From contig CAKSKB010000016.1 in assembly GCA_934464705.1 (NCBI GenBank), forward strand, positions 6,457-70,456: a DNA stretch of 64,000 nt, in the 5' to 3' direction. Under the pieces are notes generated by a model. That model did not search any database, was not told the origin of the DNA, and worked only from the letters and a program-made list of their open reading frames with translations. Shown here one piece after another: positions 35,747 to 43,370 of the stretch. Position 1 is the stretch's first letter. Every line of letters starts with the position of its first letter. The translations under genes and the position numbers were made by a program. The DNA is from an uncultured Clostridia bacterium (GTDB taxonomy: Bacteria > Bacillota > Clostridia > HGM11514).

Positions 35747-36730
35747 CTATTCCACCTTCAATACAACTTTTCCGATATTTTCGCCCCTGTAAAGAATATC
35801 ATGTGCCGCCTCCGCCTCGGTAATCGGCAGAACCTTATAAACCGTAGGCTTTACAAGCCCTTCTTCCACCTTCGGGAACACATTTTTAACAAGTTCCGAA
35901 AGTATATGAGCCTTAAATTCAGGCGTTCTCGACCGCAGCGTACTGCCGATAACCCTTACATTTCTTACATAAATGTTTTTGAGGTCGATTTCGGTCATTT
36001 GCCCTGCAAGCGCCGCAATCATAATCCACCTTCCGCCGTGGCTCATATAATGAAGGCATTTGCCCATTATTTCTCCGCCGAGGCAGTCAATCGCCACATC
36101 AACGGGGTGACCATCATTCAGTTCACGCTCCAGCACATCGCAAATGTTTTCCTTTGAAGTGTTTACAATCACATCTGCGTTAAGATGCTTTATCGATGAC
36201 GCAATCTCATCGGAAAGAACCGTAGTAATAACCCTTGCCCCGAACGCCTTTGCCATGGGAATCACCACGCTCGCAAGTCCGCTCGCTCCGGCGTTCATGA
36301 GGAATGTGTTTCCGGGTTTAAGACCGCCCTCAAAGAAAAGGTTGAGGTATGCCGTCGCAAAAGCTTCGGGAATCGCTGCGGCTTCCGCCATGGTGCAGTT
36401 TTCGGGAACAGGCATAAGCATATCGTATTTTACATTTACATACTCTGCATACCCTCCTCCGCCGAGAAGTGCGCAGACCTTGTCGCCCTTTTTCCAGTCG
36501 GATTTCTTTGCCGCCTCAGCCCCGACCTCGGCAATCTCTCCGGAAATTTCAAGCCCCATCCAGTCCGGTGCGCCCTCGGGCGGCGGATAATCGCCTTCCC
36601 TCTGCATTAAATCCGCACGGTTAAGCGCCGCATATTCGATTTTCACAAGGACGTCCTCCGCACCGACCGCAGGGTTCGGAACATCGTCCCATCTTAAACT
36701 TCTGTCATCGTTTACAAGTATCGCTTTCAT
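35747..36730 (-). CDS. zinc-independent quinone oxidoreductase-like MDR dehydrogenase
   Basis: A 327-residue medium-chain dehydrogenase/reductase of the QOR group. VEYAALNRADLMQREGDYPP stands where zinc enzymes have the catalytic Cys, so there is no catalytic zinc site. The NADPH fold shows MNAGASGLASVVIPMAKAFG, and LDVVIDCLGGEIMGKCLHYM-like residues (DVAIDCLGGEIMGKCL) follow. It sits between two other dehydrogenases in a leftward unit beginning at 37780. The reaction is unknown; NADPH-dependent reduction of an enone or quinone is the family's usual chemistry. Confidence 0.88.
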   Translation of the reverse strand: MKAILVNDDRSLRWDDVPNPAVGAEDVLVKIEYAALNRADLMQREGDYPPPEGAPDWMGLEISGEIAEVGAEAAKKSDWKKGDKVCALLGGGGYAEYVNVKYDMLMPVPENCTMAEAAAIPEAFATAYLNLFFEGGLKPGNTFLMNAGASGLASVVIPMAKAFGARVITTVLSDEIASSIKHLNADVIVNTSKENICDVLERELNDGHPVDVAIDCLGGEIMGKCLHYMSHGGRWIMIAALAGQMTEIDLKNIYVRNVRVIGSTLRSRTPEFKAHILSELVKNVFPKVEEGLVKPTVYKVLPITEAEAAHDILYRGENIGKVVLKVE

Positions 36731-36766
36731 TATAATCTTTCCTTTCGGTTTTTTTGCATATTCTTC

Positions 36767-37780
36767 TTACATCTTCGTCCAGTCAAACTGCACCACATTG
36801 GGAAAATTCTTATCGTTTATGAGCCTGTCATAAACGTTTCCGCACTCAAGCGGCGAATGAACCTCCTCAATCATACCGTTTATATTGATTCTTTTCGCTG
36901 CGCAGAGCATAAGTATTGCCTTAACATCGTCACGGGTTGTGAACATCCCCGGTGACGATTCAAATTCCGGACGGGCAAGCGTGTGCGCACCGATTACCGT
37001 TATGCCTGGGCCGTGAATTTTTCTGTAATAATCAACCGTAAAGTTCTTGTCTCTGGTGCAGCCCAAAAGCGCCACCCTTCCAAAGCGCGCCATGCAGTCA
37101 AGGCACTCGTTAAAACCTGCGCCTACGCCCGTCACCTCAATTGCGGCATTAACACCGCCGCCCGTCACGGCTCTTACCTTTTCGGCAAAATCCGCCTCAA
37201 ACGGGTCAAATGCATAATCAGCGCCGAATTTTAGCGCTTTGTCACGCCGCTCCTTAATCGGGTCAACCGCAATAACGGGAACCGCCCCGGCACTGCGTGC
37301 AAACTGCACCGCAAAAAGCCCGAGAACGCCAAGCCCCATAATCATGCACGATTCCCCGATTTCAAGCCGTGTTTTGCGGATTGCCGCCATGGGGAAAGTC
37401 CCGATATGCGCCAGCGCAGCCTCGTTGAAGCTCATTCCTTCCGGCATTTTAACCGCGCGGCTTTGGTCAATTATATTGAACTCTTTGTGGAGCGTCCATG
37501 ACATCGCAACCCTGTCGCCGATTTCAAGCTCCGTCACATTTTTACCCTTTGCGACAACAATTCCTGCCGAACTGTAACCCGACTGCCTCGGAAAATGCGC
37601 CGTTTTCTCCGGTTCACCGTAAATCCCGACATTAAGGTCACCCGTAATGTTCGCACGCTCCGTACCGCAGCTTATACTACTGATAACGGTTTTTACCTTC
37701 ACGCTGTTTTCGCCCAAAGCTTCCTCCGGAATATCAACAAGTTCAGCCTTGTTAAGTCCGGTAAACAAAATCTGTTTCAT
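36767..37780 (-). CDS. zinc-binding alcohol dehydrogenase-type MDR enzyme
   Basis: A 337-residue medium-chain dehydrogenase. The N-terminal catalytic domain carries SSISCGTERANITGDLN, a motif seen in sugar-type MDR enzymes where a Cys-Gly-Thr-Glu replaces the usual zinc set, and SAGIVVAKGKNVTELEIGDRV. The NAD fold has IMGLGVLGLFAVQFARSAGA, with VIAVDPIKERRDKALKFGAD. The ATG at 37780 is preceded by AGGACG. It starts an operon of three oxidoreductases opposite the AraC gene at 37894, which may control it. A polyol or sugar substrate is likely; the precise one is unknown. Confidence 0.86.
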   Translation of the reverse strand: MKQILFTGLNKAELVDIPEEALGENSVKVKTVISSISCGTERANITGDLNVGIYGEPEKTAHFPRQSGYSSAGIVVAKGKNVTELEIGDRVAMSWTLHKEFNIIDQSRAVKMPEGMSFNEAALAHIGTFPMAAIRKTRLEIGESCMIMGLGVLGLFAVQFARSAGAVPVIAVDPIKERRDKALKFGADYAFDPFEADFAEKVRAVTGGGVNAAIEVTGVGAGFNECLDCMARFGRVALLGCTRDKNFTVDYYRKIHGPGITVIGAHTLARPEFESSPGMFTTRDDVKAILMLCAAKRININGMIEEVHSPLECGNVYDRLINDKNFPNVVQFDWTKM

Positions 37781-37825
37781 CAAAATCGTCCTTTCCGATT
37801 TTTTATCTGTTTTTATTGTACCACA

Positions 37826-37854
37826 TTGACAAAGCGGATAAAATAATGTATAAT
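37826..37854 (+). promoter_or_regulatory. promoter of the AraC gene at 37894
   Basis: A perfect consensus: TTGACA (37826-37831), 17 nt and TATAAT (37849-37854), about 33 nt before the coding start. The divergent oxidoreductase operon starts 46 nt to the left, so the two probably share regulatory DNA. Confidence 0.85.
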
Positions 37855-37893
37855 ACTAAAAAACGAAACTATTATCTTATGAGGTGCAGTTTT

Positions 37894-38673
37894 ATGAACC
37901 TTTCGTTTTACACGGTTGACAAATATGAATTTAAAAACCGCAATATCTGCGATTTCAGAAACGCTCCCCGTCCGCACTTCTGCATGGGGCTGATTCTTGA
38001 CGGCTGCGCCGATTTTTTCGAAGAAGGCTGCGATGAAAAAATTCATGTCGAGACGGGCGATATAATTTTCGTTCCCATAACGGCAAGGTATATTTCAAAA
38101 TGGTACGGCAAGCCCGAAATAAAATATATAAGTATGCACTTTTCTTTTGAAGATATGGGGATTTTAGGGCAGTTAAGGGTTCAGAAAATCTGCCCCGACA
38201 GCTTTGAGAAGGCAAAAGAAATTTTTGAAAATGCGCTCCGAAACTGCGACGGAACACTCTCGCAGCAGTTCCTGTCCAAAGCACTTTTTTACGAATTTAT
38301 GTCGGAAACCGAGCCGAAGCTTAAGCGCTGCAAGTCGCTTCTCACCGACAGCAGAATCAAAAAGGTTATATCATATATCAATCTTCATTCGGAGGAAAAT
38401 ATAAATATACCGGCTCTTGCAAAGCTTTGCAGCATGAGCGTGTCGCACTTTCACGCATGCTTCAAAACGCAGACCGGCATGACGCCGATTGAGTACAAAA
38501 ATCTTATCTGCATAAACCGTGCCATGCAGCTGCTCATATCCGAAAGCGACAAATCCATCGAGGAAATCAGCGAAACGCTCGGATTTTATTCGTCAACCTA
38601 TTTCAGAAGAATTTTCAAAAACATAACCGGGAAAACCCCGACAGAATACAGAAAATCAGCGGCGGAACTATAA
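37894..38673 (+). CDS. AraC-family transcriptional regulator
   Basis: A 259-residue regulator. An N-terminal beta-barrel sensing domain (RPHFCMGLILDGCADFFEEG, VETGDIIFVPITARYISK) is followed by the C-terminal helix-turn-helix pair NIPALAKLCSMSVSHFHACF and EEISETLGFYSSTYFRRIF, ending KTPTEYRKSAAEL. The start ATG at 37894 has a strong GAGGTG; frames open upstream add only noise. Divergent from the dehydrogenase operon 34736-37780, it is the likely regulator of that operon. Confidence 0.9.
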   Translation: MNLSFYTVDKYEFKNRNICDFRNAPRPHFCMGLILDGCADFFEEGCDEKIHVETGDIIFVPITARYISKWYGKPEIKYISMHFSFEDMGILGQLRVQKICPDSFEKAKEIFENALRNCDGTLSQQFLSKALFYEFMSETEPKLKRCKSLLTDSRIKKVISYINLHSEENINIPALAKLCSMSVSHFHACFKTQTGMTPIEYKNLICINRAMQLLISESDKSIEEISETLGFYSSTYFRRIFKNITGKTPTEYRKSAAEL

Positions 38674-39501
38674 TTTCTTTGCAAAGCTTTTCGGAGAAAA
38701 ACCGGTTTCCGCCTTGAAAACCTTGGAAAAATAATTATAATCGGAAAACCCCGCAAAATCCGCTGCTTCGCTCACTCTGCACCGCCGCTCGCTCAGATAT
38801 TCCGCAGCAGCCTGTATTTTCCGTTTCCTTATATACCTCGTAATGCTCATGCCGAAATTTGCGGTCGAAACCTCAAAAAGCTTGGTTCTGCCTATTCCGA
38901 ACGCACAGCAGATATCATCCGCATGAATTTCGCTGCTTATGTTTGCCGATATGTATTCGGAAATCAAATATCCCAGATTACCCTTGTCCACACGCACCAG
39001 CCCATTCATCACCAGATAGCTTATGCAGCACTCGGCAATCTTGGACGCCGCCTTTATCTGCTCACCGCTTTTGCAGAGCAGCCTGTCATAAGCACGCACT
39101 GCCTTTTCACGGTCGATTCCGAGAAAGGCGCAATAGTCCGCCGCAGTGTTTCGGTTTGCGCACTTTTGTTCCTTATCCGTTGTCTGACCGAACATAACAT
39201 ACCCGACGGCAATTCCGTTCATTTTTATCGGCGCCGCAACCTCGGTAAGCCCGGCGTGGCATTTATACATATAAAGCTTACCGGACTGTCTGCACATTTC
39301 ACACGCCTTCTCATCGCAGCTTTTACATAAAAGCTTTGCGGAAGGGTTCTTTTTCAGCATATCGCAAAAATCGCAACTTTTTTCGGGATACGCCGCAATT
39401 TTATTGAAGTCATCGTCGAAAATTACTATTCTCATTTTGGTAATAGTATGAAAATCCGACAGTATTTCGGCAAGTTCCGCATTGTCAAATTTTATATTCA
39501 T
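38668..39501 (-). CDS. AraC-family regulator with PocR-type sensory domain
   Basis: A 277-residue regulator. The N-terminal part is a PocR-like domain (CDFCDMLKKNPSAKLLCKSC, then CEMCRQSGKLYMYKCHAGLTEV), with cysteines that may hold a metal or cluster. The C-terminal AraC helix-turn-helix shows IHADDICCAFGIGRTKLFEV and a CRVSEAADFAGFSDYNYFSK end. PocR-type domains are tied to propanediol and small hydrocarbon sensing in known examples; the ligand here is open. The ATG at 39501 follows GGAGAG. Divergent from the sugar operon at 39607, it is its likely regulator. The last 6 nt overlap the neighbouring AraC gene tail to tail. Confidence 0.88.
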   Translation of the reverse strand: MNIKFDNAELAEILSDFHTITKMRIVIFDDDFNKIAAYPEKSCDFCDMLKKNPSAKLLCKSCDEKACEMCRQSGKLYMYKCHAGLTEVAAPIKMNGIAVGYVMFGQTTDKEQKCANRNTAADYCAFLGIDREKAVRAYDRLLCKSGEQIKAASKIAECCISYLVMNGLVRVDKGNLGYLISEYISANISSEIHADDICCAFGIGRTKLFEVSTANFGMSITRYIRKRKIQAAAEYLSERRCRVSEAADFAGFSDYNYFSKVFKAETGFSPKSFAKKL

Positions 39502-39528
39502 AATAAGCTCTCCGAACAAAATTACAGA

Positions 39529-39557
39529 TTTACAAACAAATATATCTATATTATAAC
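39529..39557 (+). promoter_or_regulatory. promoter of the kinase-aldolase-isomerase operon
   Basis: TTTACA (39529-39534), a 17-nt spacer and TATAAC (39552-39557). It overlaps the opposite promoter at 39550-39578, so RNA polymerase can occupy only one of the two at a time. Confidence 0.6.
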
Positions 39558-39578
39558 GCAAAGATATTATAAAATCAA
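39550..39578 (-). promoter_or_regulatory. promoter of the PocR-AraC regulator
   Basis: TTGATT (39578-39573), a 17-nt spacer and TATAAT (39555-39550) on the minus strand, overlapping the operon promoter in the opposite direction. Confidence 0.6.
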
Positions 39579-39606
39579 TATATAAAACAAAAAAAGAGGT
39601 GGGCAA

Positions 39607-41037
39607 ATGAACATAGGCGGTCTTGATATAGGCACAACCGGCTGCAAGCTGACCGTTTACAACGAAGACGGCAGACTTTTAGCTACGGCATACCGTGATT
39701 ATCCGGTTTCGAGAAGCACCTCGGCGCACGAGATTAATCCAGACGATATATGGAACTCCGTAAAGACGGTGACGGAGGAACTAACAAAATCATTAAAAAT
39801 TGACGCAATGGGCGTTACATCATTCGGCGAATCGTTTGCTGCAGTGGACGAAAACGGCGCCGTCTTGTTTCCGGCAATGCTTTATACCGACCCGAGAGGA
39901 AGCGAGCAGGCAAGCCGCTTTCCAAAAAGAAAAACAGAGGAAATATGCGGCGTTACGCCCGATAAAATGTTCAGTCTTCCGAAGCTTATGTGGCTCAAAG
40001 AAAACCGTGCGGACATTTTCAAAAAGATACGGCGTGTACTTTTGATGCAGGACTTTATTGTTTACCGACTTTGCGGAACCGCACAAATTGACTGCAGCCT
40101 TGCATCAAGAACCATGGCGTTCGATATTCACAAAAGAGAATGGAGCAACAGTATTTTAGATGCGGCAGGGATTGACAAAAACCTGTTTTCAACGCCGGTG
40201 CCGTCCGGAACTCCCGCCGGGAAATCCGACATTTGCGGACTTTCTGGGTGCACAATTGTTTCGGGCTGCCATGACCAGATTGCGTCCGCCATCGGCGCAG
40301 GAGCAAAAGAAATCGGCGATGCGGTTGACGGAATGGGAACGGTTGAATGTATAACTCCCGTTTTCGGCGAAATACCGACCGACAGAGCGTTTATTTCGGA
40401 CGGATATTCGGTTCTGCCGTTTACGAACGGGCTTTTTGCCTGCTATGCCCTGTCGTTTTGCTGCGGAGCGCTGACGGATTGGTTCAGGAAAGAACTTGCC
40501 GCAGGCTCGGCTCATACCACGCTTGAAGCGAAGGTTAATCCGAACGAACCCGGTGAAATCATGGTTTTGCCCCACTTTGCCGGCGCCGCAACACCCTATA
40601 TGGATGAATGCTCAAAAGGCGCAATCGTAAATCTCACACTTTCATCGACAAAAGAAGATATTTACCGTGCGATTTTGGAGAGCACATCGTACGAAATGCT
40701 CATAAACATAAAACGGATGGAGCGCTCTGGAATACACATTTCATCGCTTGCTGCAACGGGCGGCGGAGCAAAATCCGACGCATGGCTGCAATTAAAGGCA
40801 AACATCACCGGGCTCGAAATCACAACCACCGAAGCAAACGAGGTCGGGGCGCTCGGAACTGCAATGCTGGCAGCGGCGGCTTGCGGAGTTTTTAAGGATA
40901 TATCCTCCGCACAGGCAGCAATGATTAAGCCGTCAAGGGTGTTTGTGCCAAACAAAGAGGCGCACGAAAAATTCATGAAAGTATTTTCAAGATACGAAAA
41001 ACTATACAATGCGGTAAGACCGCTGACGGAGGAATAA
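39607..41037 (+). CDS. FGGY-family carbohydrate kinase (xylulokinase-like)
   Basis: A 476-residue sugar kinase. The ATP-phosphate loop is MNIGGLDIGTTGCKLTVYNE; SGCHDQIASAIGAGAKEIGD, DGMGTVECITPVFGEIP and the C-terminal AATGGGAKSDAWLQLKANIT complete the family fold. Its relatives phosphorylate xylulose, ribulose, gluconate or glycerol; I cannot assign the exact substrate. GAGGTGGGCAA precedes the ATG. It is the first gene of a three-gene operon with an aldolase and a lyxose isomerase, which points to a ketopentose such as D-xylulose as substrate. Confidence 0.9.
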   Translation: MNIGGLDIGTTGCKLTVYNEDGRLLATAYRDYPVSRSTSAHEINPDDIWNSVKTVTEELTKSLKIDAMGVTSFGESFAAVDENGAVLFPAMLYTDPRGSEQASRFPKRKTEEICGVTPDKMFSLPKLMWLKENRADIFKKIRRVLLMQDFIVYRLCGTAQIDCSLASRTMAFDIHKREWSNSILDAAGIDKNLFSTPVPSGTPAGKSDICGLSGCTIVSGCHDQIASAIGAGAKEIGDAVDGMGTVECITPVFGEIPTDRAFISDGYSVLPFTNGLFACYALSFCCGALTDWFRKELAAGSAHTTLEAKVNPNEPGEIMVLPHFAGAATPYMDECSKGAIVNLTLSSTKEDIYRAILESTSYEMLINIKRMERSGIHISSLAATGGGAKSDAWLQLKANITGLEITTTEANEVGALGTAMLAAAACGVFKDISSAQAAMIKPSRVFVPNKEAHEKFMKVFSRYEKLYNAVRPLTEE

Positions 41038-41039
41038 AA

Positions 41040-41882
41040 ATGCTTGTAACACTCAAAGAAATACTGAAAATCGCCGAAGCGGAGGGCTGTGCCATCGGTT
41101 CTTTCAACACACCGAATCTCGAAAGTCTTTCGGCAGTTATCGGCGCAGCGGAGGAACTTAAAAGACCGGTCATAATAATGCACGCACAGCTGCACGAAGA
41201 AATGGGAATATGCAGTCTTGACACAATCGGCAGAATTATGATTATAGCAGCGGAAAAGGCAAGCGTACCGGTTTGCGTCCATCTTGACCACGGAACGGAC
41301 CTTTCATATATAAAATCCGCACTTGACCTCGGTTTCACATCGGTTATGTATGACGGCTCCGCCCTGCCGTTTGCCGCAAACTCCGCAAACACGCAGATTG
41401 CGGTATCGCAGGCGGCTAAATACGGCGCTTCGGTCGAAGGAGAAATCGGCAGCATGGGCAGCCGTGAAGGCGGAGAGAAATCCGATACGGAGGAAATGTA
41501 CACAAAGCCCGATGACGCAGTAAGATTCACGAAAGAAACGGGAATCAACGCCCTTGCCTGCTCTTTCGGAACAGCCCACGGAATTTACAAAGCCGCACCG
41601 AAGCTTGATTTTGAAAGAGTGGAAAAAATCAAATCGCTTGTAAATGTACCGCTCGTTATGCACGGCGGCTCGGGGATCAGCGAGGAAGGCTTCAGAAAAG
41701 CCATTTCATGCGGCATACGAAAAATCAATTACTATACCTACATGGCAAAGGCGGGCGGCACTGCGGTTTCCGCTATGGATGACCTCACATTTTGGCACGA
41801 CATCGCAAAGGCGGCGGAACTCGCTATGAAAGAAGATGCAAAACACGCAATAAAAATATTTTCAAACAGGGAGGAATTATAA
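41040..41882 (+). CDS. class II (zinc) ketose-phosphate aldolase
   Basis: A 280-residue zinc-dependent aldolase of the FBA/GatY family. Metal and substrate residues are visible: VCVHLDHGTDLSYI (Asp and zinc His), EGEIGSMGSREGG, FGTAHGIYK (zinc His) and LVMHGGSGISEEGFRKAI (third zinc His and the phosphate loop). It starts 2 nt after the kinase and ends directly before the isomerase gene. The partner genes suggest that it splits a ketopentose-1-phosphate or a ketohexose bisphosphate into dihydroxyacetone phosphate and an aldehyde; this is inference. Confidence 0.9.
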   Translation: MLVTLKEILKIAEAEGCAIGSFNTPNLESLSAVIGAAEELKRPVIIMHAQLHEEMGICSLDTIGRIMIIAAEKASVPVCVHLDHGTDLSYIKSALDLGFTSVMYDGSALPFAANSANTQIAVSQAAKYGASVEGEIGSMGSREGGEKSDTEEMYTKPDDAVRFTKETGINALACSFGTAHGIYKAAPKLDFERVEKIKSLVNVPLVMHGGSGISEEGFRKAISCGIRKINYYTYMAKAGGTAVSAMDDLTFWHDIAKAAELAMKEDAKHAIKIFSNREEL

Positions 41883-42563
41883 ATGAAGCGTTCAGAACTT
41901 AACAAAATCATGAAAGATGCGGTTAAATTCACCGAAAAGATGGGATTTAAGCTTCCGCCGTTCGCATTCTGGGGTCCGGACGAATGGTCGGAAAAGGGCG
42001 AAGATTACAACGAAATCCGCGACAACATGCTCGGCTGGGATATAACCGATTTCGGAAGCGGAGATTACAAGTCGGTCGGACTTTTAATGTTCACCCTGCG
42101 AAACGGAAATTTCAACGATAAAAAATACATTAAACCGTATGCCGAAAAGGTACTAATAGTTGAGGAAGAACAGATTACGCCTTTTCATTTTCACTGGAGC
42201 AAAATGGAGGATATTATTAACCGCGGCGGCGGAAATCTCATAGTTCAGCTTTACAATGCGACAGAGGACGAAAAGCTTGCCGACACGCCCGTAACCGTGT
42301 TTGTCGACGGGCACAGCTATGAGATTCCGGCAGGCGGCACCGTTACCGTTCGTCCGGGAGAAAGCATTTCCCTTCCGCCGCGCCAGTACCACAAATTCTG
42401 GGGCGAAAAAGGAAAAGGCAAAATTCTCGTCGGCGAGGTTTCAAAGGTCAATGATGACCGTGTTGACAACCGTTTTCTTGAACCTACCGGGCGTTTTCCG
42501 GAAATCGAAGAAGACGAAAAGCCGCTTTATCTCTTGGGAAACGAGTACCCGGAGGCGAAATAG
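41883..42563 (+). CDS. D-lyxose ketol-isomerase family protein
   Basis: A 226-residue cupin enzyme resembling D-lyxose isomerase (EC 5.3.1.15), which interconverts D-lyxose and D-xylulose and also D-mannose and D-fructose. The metal site lies in TPFHFHWSKMEDIINRGGGN (two His and Glu), with the last His in LPPRQYHKFWGEKG. WGPDEWSEKGEDYNEIRDN is the conserved entry segment. GGAGGAATTATAA precedes the ATG. It ends the operon before a terminator. The product feeds the neighbouring kinase if lyxose is the substrate. Confidence 0.85.
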   Translation: MKRSELNKIMKDAVKFTEKMGFKLPPFAFWGPDEWSEKGEDYNEIRDNMLGWDITDFGSGDYKSVGLLMFTLRNGNFNDKKYIKPYAEKVLIVEEEQITPFHFHWSKMEDIINRGGGNLIVQLYNATEDEKLADTPVTVFVDGHSYEIPAGGTVTVRPGESISLPPRQYHKFWGEKGKGKILVGEVSKVNDDRVDNRFLEPTGRFPEIEEDEKPLYLLGNEYPEAK

Positions 42564-42574
42564 AACTTTAGCAA

Positions 42575-42603
42575 GAGCCTGCTGTTTTTATTTCAGCAGG
42601 CTC
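42575..42603. terminator. terminator between lyxose isomerase and antitoxin genes
   Basis: A 10-bp stem (42575-42584 with 42594-42603) and a T/A-rich tail on the plus strand (ACTTTTATTTTATC). The genes on either side converge, so it can serve both. Confidence 0.75.
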
Positions 42604-42607
42604 ACTT

Positions 42608-42892
42608 TTATTTTATCACTATTTGCATTTCTTTACCAAGCGAATGCACCACTTTTACCAAAAAATCCAAAGACGGATTATATGTTCCGCTTTCAAGCCT
42701 TGATATATTTGATTTTTGGGTACCTACTCTCAGAGCCAGCTCCTCCTGTGTTATATTCTGTTTGCTGCGTTCTGCTATAATTTGGGACACAATTTCATAT
42801 CGTGGCTTCAGTTTTTCATATTCTCTTTTAAACTCATCGTCTTTCATAAGCAAATCCTTGACTTCCGAAAAATTCACACCGGCTTTACTCAT
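42608..42892 (-). CDS. XRE-family antitoxin
   Basis: A 94-residue protein with a helix-turn-helix (EELALRVGTQKSNISRLESG, residues about 48-72) in the C-terminal half and a basic, helical N-terminus that would cover the toxin. The ATG at 42892 overlaps the toxin stop as ATGA. The start follows AAGGTG. The toxin comes first in the operon, an order usual for HigBA-type pairs. Its likely operator is at 43273-43309. Confidence 0.9.
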   Translation of the reverse strand: MSKAGVNFSEVKDLLMKDDEFKREYEKLKPRYEIVSQIIAERSKQNITQEELALRVGTQKSNISRLESGTYNPSLDFLVKVVHSLGKEMQIVIK

Positions 42893-43251
42893 AATTCGCA
42901 CCTTCTTTCATAATCATTTTTATATCTTAGCGCCTTTTCAAGTTCGGCGATTGCAGTTTTATCGGATTTCTTGGTGTATCCGTGAAGAAGCACAAAAGTG
43001 CTGCCGTTAAAAGCAAAATAAAAGATACGGCTTATATTGCTTGAAAACTTTATACGCAATTCAAACATATCTTTATATTTTTCACCCTTTATAGGCTTTG
43101 TATAAGGTTCACGCAAATTCGCACCATGTTTCTCCAAAAGTTCAATTTCGGAAAATGTTTTTGCACGCATTTTGGGATTCAATGTAAGCAAGTATTCCAA
43201 AACAGGAATCTTTCCGTTTTCTTTTTTATAGTATTCCACTTGCCAACGCAT
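42889..43251 (-). CDS. RelE/ParE (HigB)-family toxin
   Basis: A 120-residue RelE-superfamily toxin, probably an mRNA interferase. It shows the fold's beta strands with WQVEYYKKENGKIPVLEYL, EIELLEKHGANLREPYTKPI, ELRIKFSSNISRIFYFAF and a final GYTKKSDKTAIAELEKAL, with the Lys/Arg residues typical of the HigB/Gp49 subgroup. The ATG at 43251 has GGAGG 6 nt upstream, better than an in-frame start 15 nt earlier. The target and activity are inferred from the family. Confidence 0.9.
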   Translation of the reverse strand: MRWQVEYYKKENGKIPVLEYLLTLNPKMRAKTFSEIELLEKHGANLREPYTKPIKGEKYKDMFELRIKFSSNISRIFYFAFNGSTFVLLHGYTKKSDKTAIAELEKALRYKNDYERRCEL

Positions 43252-43272
43252 TATAACCTCCGGCATTATATG

Positions 43273-43316
43273 ATGTTATCTACCAATATGTTATCATATA
43301 CGATAACATTTGTCAA
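43273..43316 (-). promoter_or_regulatory. toxin-antitoxin promoter with overlapping operator
   Basis: On the minus strand TTGACA (43316-43311), a 17-nt spacer and TAACAT (43293-43288). An inverted repeat, ATGTTATC-N6-GATAACAT (43288-43309), covers the spacer and -10, and a third ATGTTATC half-site lies at 43273-43280. Antitoxin or complex binding there would shut the promoter. Confidence 0.8.
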
Positions 43317-43334
43317 TAGGTTATTGATTTTTTA

Positions 43335-43363
43335 TTGACGAAAAATGTATTCTGTGGTATACT
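43335..43363 (+). promoter_or_regulatory. apbE promoter giving a leaderless or near-leaderless mRNA
   Basis: TTGACG (43335-43340), exactly 17 nt, then TATACT (43358-43363). The expected start, about 7 nt beyond, falls on the ATG of apbE at 43371. No Shine-Dalgarno sequence exists in the gap. Confidence 0.75.
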
Positions 43364-43370
43364 TATATGT

